Source of the DNA: DASYLJ01 sp964404165
GTDB taxonomy: Bacteria; Desulfobacterota; Binatia; DP-6
Reading direction: 5' to 3'
NCBI GenBank assembly: GCA_964404165.1
Contig: CAYOIZ010000015.1
Coordinates: 1-64,000 of the forward strand
Length of the DNA: 64,000 bases
The translations under genes were made by a program, and so were the position numbers. The notes under the pieces are model-generated. The model saw only the letters and a list, made by a program, of their open reading frames with translations, was not told the origin of the DNA and made no database searches. Shown in pieces: positions 35,680 through 43,996 of the stretch (the first letter of the stretch is position 1; every line of letters starts with the position of its first letter).

Positions 35680-36413
35680 GCCGCGGTGGCTCCGAGAATG
35701 TCGAGGAAGACGGTCTCGAGCGACGGCGCGTCGTGCCCGTTGCCGGCGTGCGCGCGCAGCTCCTGCATGCTGCCGAGCGCCACCAGCCTGCCACGATCGA
35801 GGATACCGATGCGTCCACACAGCTCCTCGGCGACGGCGAGGCTGTGGGTCGAGAGGAAGATGGTGACGCCGTCGGTCGCGAGCCGCAGCAGCAGCCGGCG
35901 CATGGCGATGGCGCCCTCGGGGTCGAGGCCCACCATGGGCTCGTCGAGCACCAGGATGCGCGGGCGATGGATCAGCGCGCCGGCCAGCGACAGGCGCTGC
36001 TTCATGCCGTGCGAGAACGTCTCGATCAGCTCGCCGGCCTGCGCCGCGAGACCGAACTCGCCGAGCAACGCCCCGGCGCGGCGCGCGGCGTCCCTGGACG
36101 TGAGGCCGTAGAGCCCGCCGACGAAGCCCAGATACTCGGCGCCGGTGAGCTTGTCGTAGAGATGCGGCCGATCGGGGAGGAAGCCGGTGACCGCCTTCGC
36201 CTTCTCCGGGTCCTTCCGGATGTCGTGGCCGTCGAGCAGCACGGTGCCCGACGTGGGTGCCAGCAACCCCATCATCATCTTGATGGTGGTGGTCTTTCCG
36301 GCGCCGTTGCGTCCGATGAACCCGAAGACGCTGCCGGCCGGGACCTCGAGCGACAGGTCACAGACGGCGGTGAGCGGCCCGTAGGCCTTGCGCAGGGCGA
36401 CGATGCGAATCAC
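35676..36413 (-). CDS. ABC transporter ATP-binding protein
   Basis: A 245-residue ATPase of the CcmA/drug-exporter type. Walker A GRNGAGKTTT (near 42), the Q-loop region (replaced by TGFLPDRPHLYD), signature FSHGMKQRLSLAGAL (variant of LSGGQ), Walker B ILVLDEPMVGLDP and the switch His in STHSLAVAEE are all present. GTG 36413 overlaps the stop of the transglutaminase gene (GTGA) and its own stop overlaps the permease start, so the three genes form one coupled operon. It energises the adjacent permease. Confidence 0.92.
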   Translation of the reverse strand: MIRIVALRKAYGPLTAVCDLSLEVPAGSVFGFIGRNGAGKTTTIKMMMGLLAPTSGTVLLDGHDIRKDPEKAKAVTGFLPDRPHLYDKLTGAEYLGFVGGLYGLTSRDAARRAGALLGEFGLAAQAGELIETFSHGMKQRLSLAGALIHRPRILVLDEPMVGLDPEGAIAMRRLLLRLATDGVTIFLSTHSLAVAEELCGRIGILDRGRLVALGSMQELRAHAGNGHDAPSLETVFLDILGATAA

Positions 36414-37861
36414 GACCCCGTCTCCTCCATGGTGGCGAACTGCAGGCGTCCGACGATGCCGGCGAGCTCGAGATGCTGCTCGGGGCCTCCCTCGAGCAGC
36501 TTCACGTGGGTGGCGTCGGCCGGCATCTGGGCGAAGACGGCGTCGGCACTCACCCATCGGCCGAGCCAGAGCTCGTTCCAGGCGTGGTAGTAGAAGCCGT
36601 CGTCCAGGTGGACGACGCCGGCGATGACGCGTGCCGGGATGCCGGCGGCGCGCGCCAGCGCGGCCAGCAGCACCGCATGCTCGTTGCAGTCGCCGCGACG
36701 CGTGCGCAGCACCTCGCGCGCGCTCGGCACGGTGATGGCGGGCTCGGCCGTCATGTTGTCGTGCACCCAGTCGATCAATCGCTGCGCCGACACCAACGGA
36801 TCGCCCCCGTCGCCGACGATGGCCTGCGCACGCGCGATGATCGCGGGATCGTCGGATTCGATGAAGGGCGACGGCCCCACCCAGCGCGCCGGCAGTGCGG
36901 CATCGGCATCGACGTGCTCGGGGAGCCGCTCGCGCACGACGCGCAGCACGCCGTCGCGCACGGTCTGGCGCGGCGGATCGTCGGGGATGCGGACGGCGGC
37001 CTCACCGGAGACGCGCAGCGACAGCGTCGGGCGGGTGCGATCGTCGTCGAGCACGCCGTCGAGCGGGATGCGGGTGGTGAACGCGACGTCGAACGGGGCG
37101 CCGCCGTCGACCCCCGCGAGCGCGGTCTCGCGCGGCTCGCTGCGCAGGACGAGGCCGAGCGACGCCTCCTCGCGCACAGCGTTGCCCTCGGCGTCGAGCC
37201 ACACCCGCGCGCGCATGCCCTGGTTCTCCTCGACGATGCGCGTCGTCTCGCGGCCGTCGATGGTCTCCGTACCCTCGACCTCGGTGACGACGCGGTCGTT
37301 GCGCAGCGTGAGCGGGCTGAACACGGAATGGGTGAAGCGCGAGCCCGCGGCCGGCCTGGCGGCGGCGATGCGCGGGCGCATCGAGGCCGGGAGCTGGATG
37401 GGCTCGTCGAGCGGGATCGTCGAGCGATCGATCTTCTCGCCCGCGCCGTAGCGCACCTCGAGCCGTCGGCCGTCGCTCTCGCCGGTGGCGGTGAAGGTGG
37501 CCGCGGGCGACACCAGCGCGAAGCGGAACGTGCGCAGCGCGTACTCGTCGTCGGTGTCGGCCACCATGGCGGTGGTGAGCTGCTGCGGTGCGCCCATCAT
37601 GGCGAGCGCGAACGACGAGTCGTCCTGGAAGCGCCAGCCGGTGGCGGTGCGCGTCGTCACCCGTCGCGTGTGCCCGATCTTGCGATCCGCCTGGTAGACG
37701 CCGAACCACTCCTCACGCGGGGCACCCGCGCCGTCCGCGGGCTCGGCGATGGGCGGCAGGGTGGCCAGATCGCTCGACGGGGATGGCGTCTGCTTGTGCA
37801 CAAGCAGCGCCATCATCCCCAGCCAGGCGACCAGGACGGTGATGGTGAGGACGTGCTTCAC
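36410..37861 (-). CDS. Membrane-anchored transglutaminase-like (cysteine protease fold) protein
   Basis: A 483-residue protein with an N-terminal hydrophobic helix (LTITVLVAWLGMMALLVHK) acting as anchor or signal, a 300-residue beta-rich region, and a C-terminal transglutaminase-like core with the full triad: Cys392 in RRGDCNEHA, His426 in YYHAWNE and Asp440 in SADAV. Bacterial members are mostly proteases or peptide crosslinkers acting outside the membrane; the substrate is unknown. GTG 37861 was chosen because the helix starts there; an open frame reaching 38755 is off-frame sequence. It is first in a coupled operon with an ABC ATPase and permease, hinting at processing of an exported substrate. 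A TetR gene is divergent across 108 bp. Confidence 0.84.
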   Translation of the reverse strand: MKHVLTITVLVAWLGMMALLVHKQTPSPSSDLATLPPIAEPADGAGAPREEWFGVYQADRKIGHTRRVTTRTATGWRFQDDSSFALAMMGAPQQLTTAMVADTDDEYALRTFRFALVSPAATFTATGESDGRRLEVRYGAGEKIDRSTIPLDEPIQLPASMRPRIAAARPAAGSRFTHSVFSPLTLRNDRVVTEVEGTETIDGRETTRIVEENQGMRARVWLDAEGNAVREEASLGLVLRSEPRETALAGVDGGAPFDVAFTTRIPLDGVLDDDRTRPTLSLRVSGEAAVRIPDDPPRQTVRDGVLRVVRERLPEHVDADAALPARWVGPSPFIESDDPAIIARAQAIVGDGGDPLVSAQRLIDWVHDNMTAEPAITVPSAREVLRTRRGDCNEHAVLLAALARAAGIPARVIAGVVHLDDGFYYHAWNELWLGRWVSADAVFAQMPADATHVKLLEGGPEQHLELAGIVGRLQFATMEETGS

Positions 37862-37969
37862 GCGGGACCCGGAGCGTTCGACTATACGGGGCGCGGGCGA
37901 TTCATTCGAACGGGTGTGGTCCTTGCTGCGGGGCGTGCCCTGGGTGCTAGATGACGCCGAGGGGGAGAC

Positions 37970-38644
37970 GTGCGCGGGGGGAATCGACGACCGACGAGCA
38001 TCACCGAGCCCGACGACGGACCACGGCCGAGCCGTGCGGCCCGCGGCGAGGAGACCCGACGCGCCATCCTTCGTGCCGCGGAGGAGGTATTCGCCGAGCG
38101 CGGCTATTCCGGCGCCCGCATGGAAGACGTGGCCGAGCGCGTGGGGATCCGCCGTGCGTCGGTCGTCCACCACTTCGTCGACAAGCAGACACTCTACGTG
38201 GCCCTGCTCGACGACCTCTTCGGCGGCCTCCTCGAGGGCTACCGCGATGCCCTCACTGGACCGGACCCGCTGACGGAGCGCCTGCTGCGCTGTATCGACG
38301 TATGGGTCGAACGCGTCGAGAGCCGCCCCGGCCTCCTGCGCATCAGTCTCTGGGAGATGGCCCGCGCCTCGCCCGCCGAGGCCGCGCCGATGGCGTCGCG
38401 CGTGCAGCCCCTCGTGAGCACGCTCGCAGGCGCCATCCGCACGGGACAGGAACAGGGGCTCTGCCACGACGACGTCGACCCGGTCGGCCTCGTCATGTCG
38501 GTCGCGGGGACGACGGCGTTCATCGGCCTGCGCACGAACCTGCTCGGCCCGTCGGTCGCGGCGCCGCTCGCCCCCGGCACCCTCCGGGCCGAGCTCCGCA
38601 GCTGGTTCGCCCGCACGCTCTTCGCGAACCAGTCGCCGGGGTGA
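37970..38644 (+). CDS. TetR/AcrR family transcriptional regulator
   Basis: A 224-residue one-component repressor. The N-terminal domain has RAILRAAEEVFAERGYSGARMEDVAERVGI with the helix-turn-helix near residues 45-65 (VGIRRASVVHHFVDKQTLY); the C-terminal helical ligand domain resembles fatty-acid or drug-responsive TetR proteins. GTG 37970 has a GGGGAG upstream. It is divergent from the transglutaminase-ABC operon (108 bp between starts) and convergent with an SDR gene 4 bp away, so the ABC operon is the best candidate target. I did not find a convincing palindromic operator in the 108-bp gap. Confidence 0.9.
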   Translation: MRGGNRRPTSITEPDDGPRPSRAARGEETRRAILRAAEEVFAERGYSGARMEDVAERVGIRRASVVHHFVDKQTLYVALLDDLFGGLLEGYRDALTGPDPLTERLLRCIDVWVERVESRPGLLRISLWEMARASPAEAAPMASRVQPLVSTLAGAIRTGQEQGLCHDDVDPVGLVMSVAGTTAFIGLRTNLLGPSVAAPLAPGTLRAELRSWFARTLFANQSPG

Positions 38645-38648
38645 GGCG

Positions 38649-39617
38649 TCACTCCAGCAGGCGCATGTGCCCCTGATCGTTGAGCGCCTTCGCGAACGAC
38701 GACTCGTACGCACGCTCCGGCTGCTCGCGGACCAACCGGTCGAGCGCCTGCGCATCCGATCCGACGAGGACCCGCCAGGTGTCGGTGCGCACGCCGTCGA
38801 GGATCGTGGTCGCGGCCTGCGCGGCGGTGGTCGGCGCGTTGTCGCGGAAGGCGATGGCCATCTGGTGCATGCCGGCGCGGATCTGGTCGTCGGTCATGGC
38901 GTCGGCGGGCAGTCCACGGCGCGCAAGCATCGTGCGCACCTGGGCGACGTCTTCGGTCGACGCGGACAGCGCGTCGGCCTTCCCGAGCACCTTGGCGGAG
39001 TTCAGCATGATCGAGGTCCCGATGTGCCCGGGCATCACCAGCACCGCCTTCACGTGCGGCGCGTTGAGCCGGAGATCGGTGATCAGGGCCTCGGTGAATC
39101 CCTTCACCGCGAACTTGGCGCTGCTGTAGGCCGTGTGTGAGACCGCCGGGCCGAGCGACGCCCAGAAGCCGTTCACGCTGCTCGTATTGATGATGCAGGC
39201 CTCGTCGCTGGCGACCAGCAGAGGCAGGAAGGCGCGCGTGCAGTAGTAGACGCCGAACCAGCAGACGTCGAACGTGCGCTCCCACTCGGCGCGGTCGCCG
39301 TTGACGAAGCTGCCGCCCCCGCCGATCCCGGCATTGTTGAAGAGCAGGTTCACGTGCGAGGTCGCGTGCTCGGCGAGGACGGCGTCGCGGAAGGCGAGCA
39401 CCTGCTTCTCGTCGGACACGTCGCACACGTGCGTCGTGACGCGCGCGCCGCCGATCACGATCGCGTCGGCGAGCCGCTTGGTCTCGGCCATGTTCTCGGG
39501 GGATACGTCACAGATCGCCACCGAACAGCCGTCGGCGGCGAGTTGCGTGGTGAGCTCGCGTCCCATGCCCGTGCCGCCACCGGTGACGACGGCCAATTTG
39601 CCGCGGAAGGTCTTCAT
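38649..39617 (-). CDS. Short-chain dehydrogenase/reductase (SDR)
   Basis: A 322-residue NAD(P)-dependent oxidoreductase. Rossmann motif TGGGTGMG (12-19), NNAG (94-97), and the catalytic set Ser147, Tyr164 and Lys168 (YSSAK) are intact, so it is a classical SDR. The C-terminus is longer than the usual 250 residues by about 60. Substrate unknown; SDRs AtuB and AtuG belong to terpene pathways, but this gene is not next to the Atu-like genes. It is divergent from the acyl-CoA dehydrogenase (135 bp between starts), suggesting a shared regulatory region. Confidence 0.9.
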   Translation of the reverse strand: MKTFRGKLAVVTGGGTGMGRELTTQLAADGCSVAICDVSPENMAETKRLADAIVIGGARVTTHVCDVSDEKQVLAFRDAVLAEHATSHVNLLFNNAGIGGGGSFVNGDRAEWERTFDVCWFGVYYCTRAFLPLLVASDEACIINTSSVNGFWASLGPAVSHTAYSSAKFAVKGFTEALITDLRLNAPHVKAVLVMPGHIGTSIMLNSAKVLGKADALSASTEDVAQVRTMLARRGLPADAMTDDQIRAGMHQMAIAFRDNAPTTAAQAATTILDGVRTDTWRVLVGSDAQALDRLVREQPERAYESSFAKALNDQGHMRLLE

Positions 39618-39752
39618 GCGGTCGGCTTACCCGGCACGGCCCGACGGTGTCCAGCGATCACGGACGGCGCGTTTGACGCCCTCCCCGTCGAGGACTAACT
39701 CGACGCCAAACCCGCGTCGGGGGGGAACGCGCGTGCTGGTGGGAGGTTCGAC

Positions 39753-41531
39753 ATGACCGTCGCTGCGGGCGCGAGCTGGCTGGTGGCTCCGGTGGGGGCG
39801 CACCCCCAGTTCACCGGGGCCGATTTCACCGACTCGGACATCCTCTACGCGAAGACCGCCGAGGACTTCGTCCGCGGCGAGGTCCTGCCGCGGCTCGAGG
39901 AGATCGAGTCCAAGCAGGAGGGGCTCATGCCGGCACTGCTGAAGCGCGCCGGTGACCTCGGCCTGCTGATGGTCGACATCCCCGAGGCGTACGGCGGGCT
40001 CGGGCTCCACAAGACCACCTCGATGCTGGTCTCCGAGCGCGGCGCGCTGTGCGCGTCGTTCAGCGTGTCATGGGGCGCACACACCGGCATCGGCACCCTG
40101 CCGATCGTCTACTACGGCAGCGCCGCCCAGAAGGCGCACTACCTTCCCAAGCTGGCCACCGGCGAGTGGCTCGCCGCCTACGCGCTCACCGAGCCCGGCT
40201 CGGGCAGCGACGCGCTCGACGCCAAGACGAAAGCCACCCGCGACGGCGACGGCTGGCGTCTCACGGGCACCAAGCAGTTCATCACCAACGCCGGCTTCGC
40301 CGACCTGTTCACCGTCTTCGCCAAGGTGGACGGCGAGCACTTCACCGCGTTCCTGGTGGCGAAGGATGCCGCCGGCCTCTCCACCGGGCCCGAGGAGAAG
40401 AAGCTCGGCATCCGCGGCTCGTCGACGCGCCAGCTCATCCTGGAGGACGTGCGGCTGCCCGCCGACGCCGTCCTCGGCGAGATCGGCCAGGGGCACAAGA
40501 TCGCGTTCAACATCCTCAACATCGGCCGCTTCAAGCTGGGCGCCGGCGCCGGCGGCGCCGCCAAGGAGTGCCTGGCGGTGGCCCTCGAGTACGCGCGCGA
40601 CCGCCGGCAGTTCGGGCAGCCGATCGCGAGCTTCGGCATGATCCAGCGCAAGCTCGCCGACATGGCCACGCGCATCTACGTCGCCGACAGCATGAGCTAC
40701 CGGACGGCGGGCCTGATGGACGCGGCGGCCGACGCCATTCGGGAGGACGCGCCCGACGCCACCAGGCGCATCGTGAAGGAGTCGATCGAGGAGTACACGA
40801 TCGAGGCCTCGATCCTGAAGGTGTTCGGCACCGAGACGCTCGACTTCGTCGCCGACGAGGCCCTGCAGGTGCTCGGCGGCTACGGCTTCACGTCCGAGTA
40901 TCCGGTGGAGCGCCATTTCCGCGACTCGCGCATCAACCGCATCTTCGAGGGCACCAACGAGATCAATCGCCTCATCATCCCGGCCACGCTGGTGAAGCGC
41001 ATCGGCCAGGGCGCCATCCCGTACTTCGATTTCGTGCAGCAGCTGCAGCGCGAGATCGCGGAACGCCACGGCGAGTGGCCCGCCAGCATCTCCGGCCCGC
41101 TCGAGCGCGAGCAGGTCGCCGCCGAGGTGGCGAAGCGCGTCGTCGCCTACATCACGCAGGTGCTGGTGGAGAAGGACCTCGCCTCGCTGAAGGACAAGCA
41201 GCAGCACCTGGAGGTGCTGGCGAACATGATCATCGACGTCTTCGCGATGGACAGCGTGGTCAACCGCACGCTGTTGCTGAAGGGGCACGGCGGCGCCGAC
41301 GACGACGAGTTGCGGGTCGCCATGACGAAGGTCTTCGTGGCGTCGGGCAGCGGACGCGTCATCGACGGGGCGCGGCGGCTCCTCGCCAACGAGTTCGAGG
41401 GCGAGGAGCTCAAGCGTCACCTGCAGCTCGAAGCGATCATCCCGCGGCTGCCGCTGCGGACGATCGCCGTGAAGACGCGCATCGCCGAGGCGCTGGTGGC
41501 GCGCGGCCTGGGGCCGGTGTTCCTGCGCTAG
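39753..41531 (+). CDS. Acyl-CoA dehydrogenase (very-long-chain/FadE-like)
   Basis: FAD-dependent alpha,beta-desaturation of acyl-CoA. The 592-residue protein has the standard three-domain ACAD core (YALTEPGSGSD, TKQFITNAGFAD, QVLGGYGFTSEYP) and catalytic Glu399 in IFEGTNEI, plus an extra C-terminal helical domain of about 150 residues, as in VLCAD/ACAD9-type enzymes, which usually associate with membranes and accept long chains. ATG 39753 has a GGGAGG. It is a candidate for the first step of the branched acyl-CoA route suggested by the Atu-like genes, but nothing in the sequence fixes its substrate. Confidence 0.93.
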   Translation: MTVAAGASWLVAPVGAHPQFTGADFTDSDILYAKTAEDFVRGEVLPRLEEIESKQEGLMPALLKRAGDLGLLMVDIPEAYGGLGLHKTTSMLVSERGALCASFSVSWGAHTGIGTLPIVYYGSAAQKAHYLPKLATGEWLAAYALTEPGSGSDALDAKTKATRDGDGWRLTGTKQFITNAGFADLFTVFAKVDGEHFTAFLVAKDAAGLSTGPEEKKLGIRGSSTRQLILEDVRLPADAVLGEIGQGHKIAFNILNIGRFKLGAGAGGAAKECLAVALEYARDRRQFGQPIASFGMIQRKLADMATRIYVADSMSYRTAGLMDAAADAIREDAPDATRRIVKESIEEYTIEASILKVFGTETLDFVADEALQVLGGYGFTSEYPVERHFRDSRINRIFEGTNEINRLIIPATLVKRIGQGAIPYFDFVQQLQREIAERHGEWPASISGPLEREQVAAEVAKRVVAYITQVLVEKDLASLKDKQQHLEVLANMIIDVFAMDSVVNRTLLLKGHGGADDDELRVAMTKVFVASGSGRVIDGARRLLANEFEGEELKRHLQLEAIIPRLPLRTIAVKTRIAEALVARGLGPVFLR

Positions 41532-41578
41532 CCGCGTCGTTGACGATGCATCGGCGAGTGACGTAGTCGTCGCGGCAT

Positions 41579-41595
41579 CGCGGCGCTCCGCCGCG
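41579..41595 (+). promoter_or_regulatory. 7-bp hairpin directly before the sulfotransferase ribosome binding site
   Basis: CGCGGCG (41579-41585), loop CTC, CGCCGCG (41589-41595), ending just before the AGGGGGA ribosome binding site of the GTG at 41610. It may end the dehydrogenase transcript, or it may modulate translation initiation of the sulfotransferase; the sequence alone does not decide. Confidence 0.4.
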
Positions 41596-41609
41596 CAGGG
41601 GGAGCAAAC

Positions 41610-42878
41610 GTGAGCGAGCCGGGCGCGATCCGACCGATGGCGGCACGCTACCAGCGGCCCGACTGGGTCCGGCGCGTGAACGCGATGGCGGATTCGGTCG
41701 GCGGCGACGCGCGGCGGCTGGTGCCCATCGACGCGACGGCGCTCCTCGCCGACGCCGAGCGCTCGCTCGGCTTTGGTCCCGCCAACGACTTCGGCGATCC
41801 CGACTGGCGCACGCGCTTCGTCCAGCTCGCCGGGGCGATCGACGCCCATCCGATGCACGTGGTCGGACGCCTGATGAGCCGCCAGGAGCTGCTGCGCGCC
41901 CTGCGCACCCGCTTCCTGCTCTCCCGCGCCCTCGCCGACGAGCCGGGCATCGCCGACGAGCACGTCACGGCACCGGTCATCGTCACCGGACCGCCACGGT
42001 CGGGCACGTCGATCCTCTTCGAGCTGCTGTCGCTCGATCCCGCGTTGCGCGCGCCGCTCGCCTGCGAGGCACTGCACCCGCTGCCGCGTCGGCCCGCCGG
42101 CGCGCTCGGCGCGCGGCGCGCGTGGGCCGAGTGCGAGCAGGAGCTGTGGGCCGACGTGCAGCCCGAGTTCGCCGCGGTCCACGAGCTGCGCTCCGACCTG
42201 CCGGTCGAGTGCGTCACCCTGACGATCCCGTCCTTCTGCGGCCCACACTGGGCGATGGTGGCCCAGCTCGACGGCTGGGCGGCCGACACCGCGATCAACT
42301 ACGGCTTCCACCGCCGCATCCTGCAGGTGATGCAGCACGGTGAACCGGGGCGGACGTGGCTCCTCAAGACGCCGGGACACCTGATCACGATCGAGGCGCT
42401 GTTCGAGACCTATCCCGACGCCTGGATCGTGCAGACGCACCGCGATCCGGCGAAGACCATGCCGTCGACGGTGAGCACCACGGCGATGGTGCAGTGGATG
42501 CGCGCCGACGACGTCGACGGCGAAGCCCTCGCTGGTGTGATCACGACCGTGTTCGCCTGGGCGCTCAACCACAGCGTCGAGGTGCGCGGCAGCGCCATCG
42601 GCCGCCGCTTCGTCGACGTCCACTTCGACCACCTCATGCGCGATCCGGTGGCGGCGGTCGCGCGGGCCTACGACCACATGGGCCGAGCCTTCGCGCCGGA
42701 GCACGGGGAGCGCATCCGCGCCTATCTCCGGGACAAGCCGAAGGGCAAGTTCGGCACGCATCGCTATGCGCCCGAGGACTGGGGATTCACCGCCGCGTCG
42801 CTGCGCGCGGCCGCGGCACCATACATCGAACACTTCCAGGTCGCGCTGGAGGACCACGACGTCACGGGAGGCGCATGA
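41610..42878 (+). CDS. Sulfotransferase family protein
   Basis: A 422-residue PAPS-dependent sulfotransferase-like protein. The 5'-phosphosulfate loop is PPRSGTS at about 127-134 (VTGPPRSGTSILFELLSLDP in two parts), and the 3'-phosphate region is represented by VQTHRDPAKTMPS and later KGKFGTHRY. GTG 41610 follows AGGGGGA. The stop overlaps the start of the DUF1214 gene (ATGA), so the pair is translationally coupled; in my recollection this pairing recurs in mycobacteria and environmental bacteria, where the acceptor is usually unknown. Acceptor here: unknown, possibly a steroid, lipid or alcohol. Confidence 0.87.
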   Translation: MSEPGAIRPMAARYQRPDWVRRVNAMADSVGGDARRLVPIDATALLADAERSLGFGPANDFGDPDWRTRFVQLAGAIDAHPMHVVGRLMSRQELLRALRTRFLLSRALADEPGIADEHVTAPVIVTGPPRSGTSILFELLSLDPALRAPLACEALHPLPRRPAGALGARRAWAECEQELWADVQPEFAAVHELRSDLPVECVTLTIPSFCGPHWAMVAQLDGWAADTAINYGFHRRILQVMQHGEPGRTWLLKTPGHLITIEALFETYPDAWIVQTHRDPAKTMPSTVSTTAMVQWMRADDVDGEALAGVITTVFAWALNHSVEVRGSAIGRRFVDVHFDHLMRDPVAAVARAYDHMGRAFAPEHGERIRAYLRDKPKGKFGTHRYAPEDWGFTAASLRAAAAPYIEHFQVALEDHDVTGGA

Positions 42879-43996
42879 GCGAGATCGAGACCGAGAGCCG
42901 GAGGGCGTTTCGCGAGCTGCTCGACACGCTCGGCGAGATCGAGCGCCGATGGGCGAGCGCGGAATGGAACCTGCTGGGCCCGGAGGACGTCACGGGCGCG
43001 CACCGCGCCGTGATGCACATGCTCGAGGGTGGGCTCGTCACCTTCTTCGAGTCGGACGCGTCACGGCCGCGCTTCCAGCGCATCGTCTCGCCGACGCGCA
43101 AGCTCACCGGCGACAACGCCGACGCCATCTACCACGACGCCGCGGTGAGCCCGGACTACGCCTACGTCGTTCGGGGCTCCATGGACGGCGCGGTCTACGT
43201 GTCGATCACGGTCGAATGCGACACCGCGGACGGCAGCATGGCGACCCGCACCGCCGGCGTCATCAACGACACCGCCTTCGACGTCGATGCCGGCGGCCGC
43301 TTCGAGATCCGCCTCGGCGGCGCGCCGCAGGCGCGCAACTGGCTCGCCCTCGACCCCGCGGCCACGCGCATCACGACGCGGCACTACTACGAGAACGTGC
43401 GTTCCGCCGCCGCCGACCCCACCCGCAACGCGGCACTCGAGATCGAGCGGCTCGAGCCGGGCGCGCCCCCGCCGCCACCCGACGACCCGTCGGTGGCGCG
43501 CGCCATCCGCCGCGTGGCGCAGTTCGTCCGCAGCCGCACGCTCGACCAGCCGCCGATGGTGCGCTCGACGCCGCCGCCGTTCGTGTCGCTGATCCCGAAC
43601 CAGTTCCCGCCACCGGTGCCGCCTGGCAACTTCGGGCTCGCCGCCTTCGACGTCACCTACTCGATGGCCCCCTACGTGATCGGGCCGGACGACGCGCTCG
43701 TGATGACGGCGCGCTGGCCCACCTGCCGATGCGCCAACGTCTCGCTGTGGAACCGCTTCATGCAGACGCTCGACTACGCGAATCGTCCGGTGTGCCGGAA
43801 TCGCGCCCAGACCACGCTCGAGCCCGACGGCAGCTTCCGCATGATCCTGGCGCACCGCGACCCCGGCCACCCGAACTGGCTCGACACCGAGGGCCGCACC
43901 TACGGCCTGGTGTTCTGGCGCTTCATGCTCGCCGAGGGCCCCGTCGAAACGCCGACCGCCGAGGTCGTGCCGTTCGCGGAGATCGCCCGGCGCTAG
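42875..43996 (+). CDS. DUF1214-domain protein
   Basis: A 373-residue protein with no signal peptide. The C-terminal half has the DUF1214 pattern (YDVTYS-like FDVTYSMAPYVIGPDDALVM, SLWNRFMQTLDY, the terminal Asn-Trp-Leu-Asp TEGRTYG segment). Function unknown. It starts inside the sulfotransferase stop, so the two proteins probably act together, perhaps on a hydrophobic sulfated ligand; this is inference. The stop codon overlaps the stop of the convergent DUF3089 gene, leaving no room for a terminator. Confidence 0.82.
   Translation: MSEIETESRRAFRELLDTLGEIERRWASAEWNLLGPEDVTGAHRAVMHMLEGGLVTFFESDASRPRFQRIVSPTRKLTGDNADAIYHDAAVSPDYAYVVRGSMDGAVYVSITVECDTADGSMATRTAGVINDTAFDVDAGGRFEIRLGGAPQARNWLALDPAATRITTRHYYENVRSAAADPTRNAALEIERLEPGAPPPPPDDPSVARAIRRVAQFVRSRTLDQPPMVRSTPPPFVSLIPNQFPPPVPPGNFGLAAFDVTYSMAPYVIGPDDALVMTARWPTCRCANVSLWNRFMQTLDYANRPVCRNRAQTTLEPDGSFRMILAHRDPGHPNWLDTEGRTYGLVFWRFMLAEGPVETPTAEVVPFAEIARR

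Noticed and set aside
36414..36557. Longer start for the ABC ATPase
   Set aside because: Forty-eight Arg/Ala-rich residues upstream lie inside the transglutaminase gene; GTG 36413 overlaps its stop.
37862..38755. Upstream extension of the transglutaminase gene
   Set aside because: Reads antisense to the TetR gene with no conserved content; the membrane anchor begins at GTG 37861.
39618..39752. Operator in the SDR / acyl-CoA dehydrogenase divergent gap
   Set aside because: No clear palindrome or promoter consensus seen in the 135 bp.
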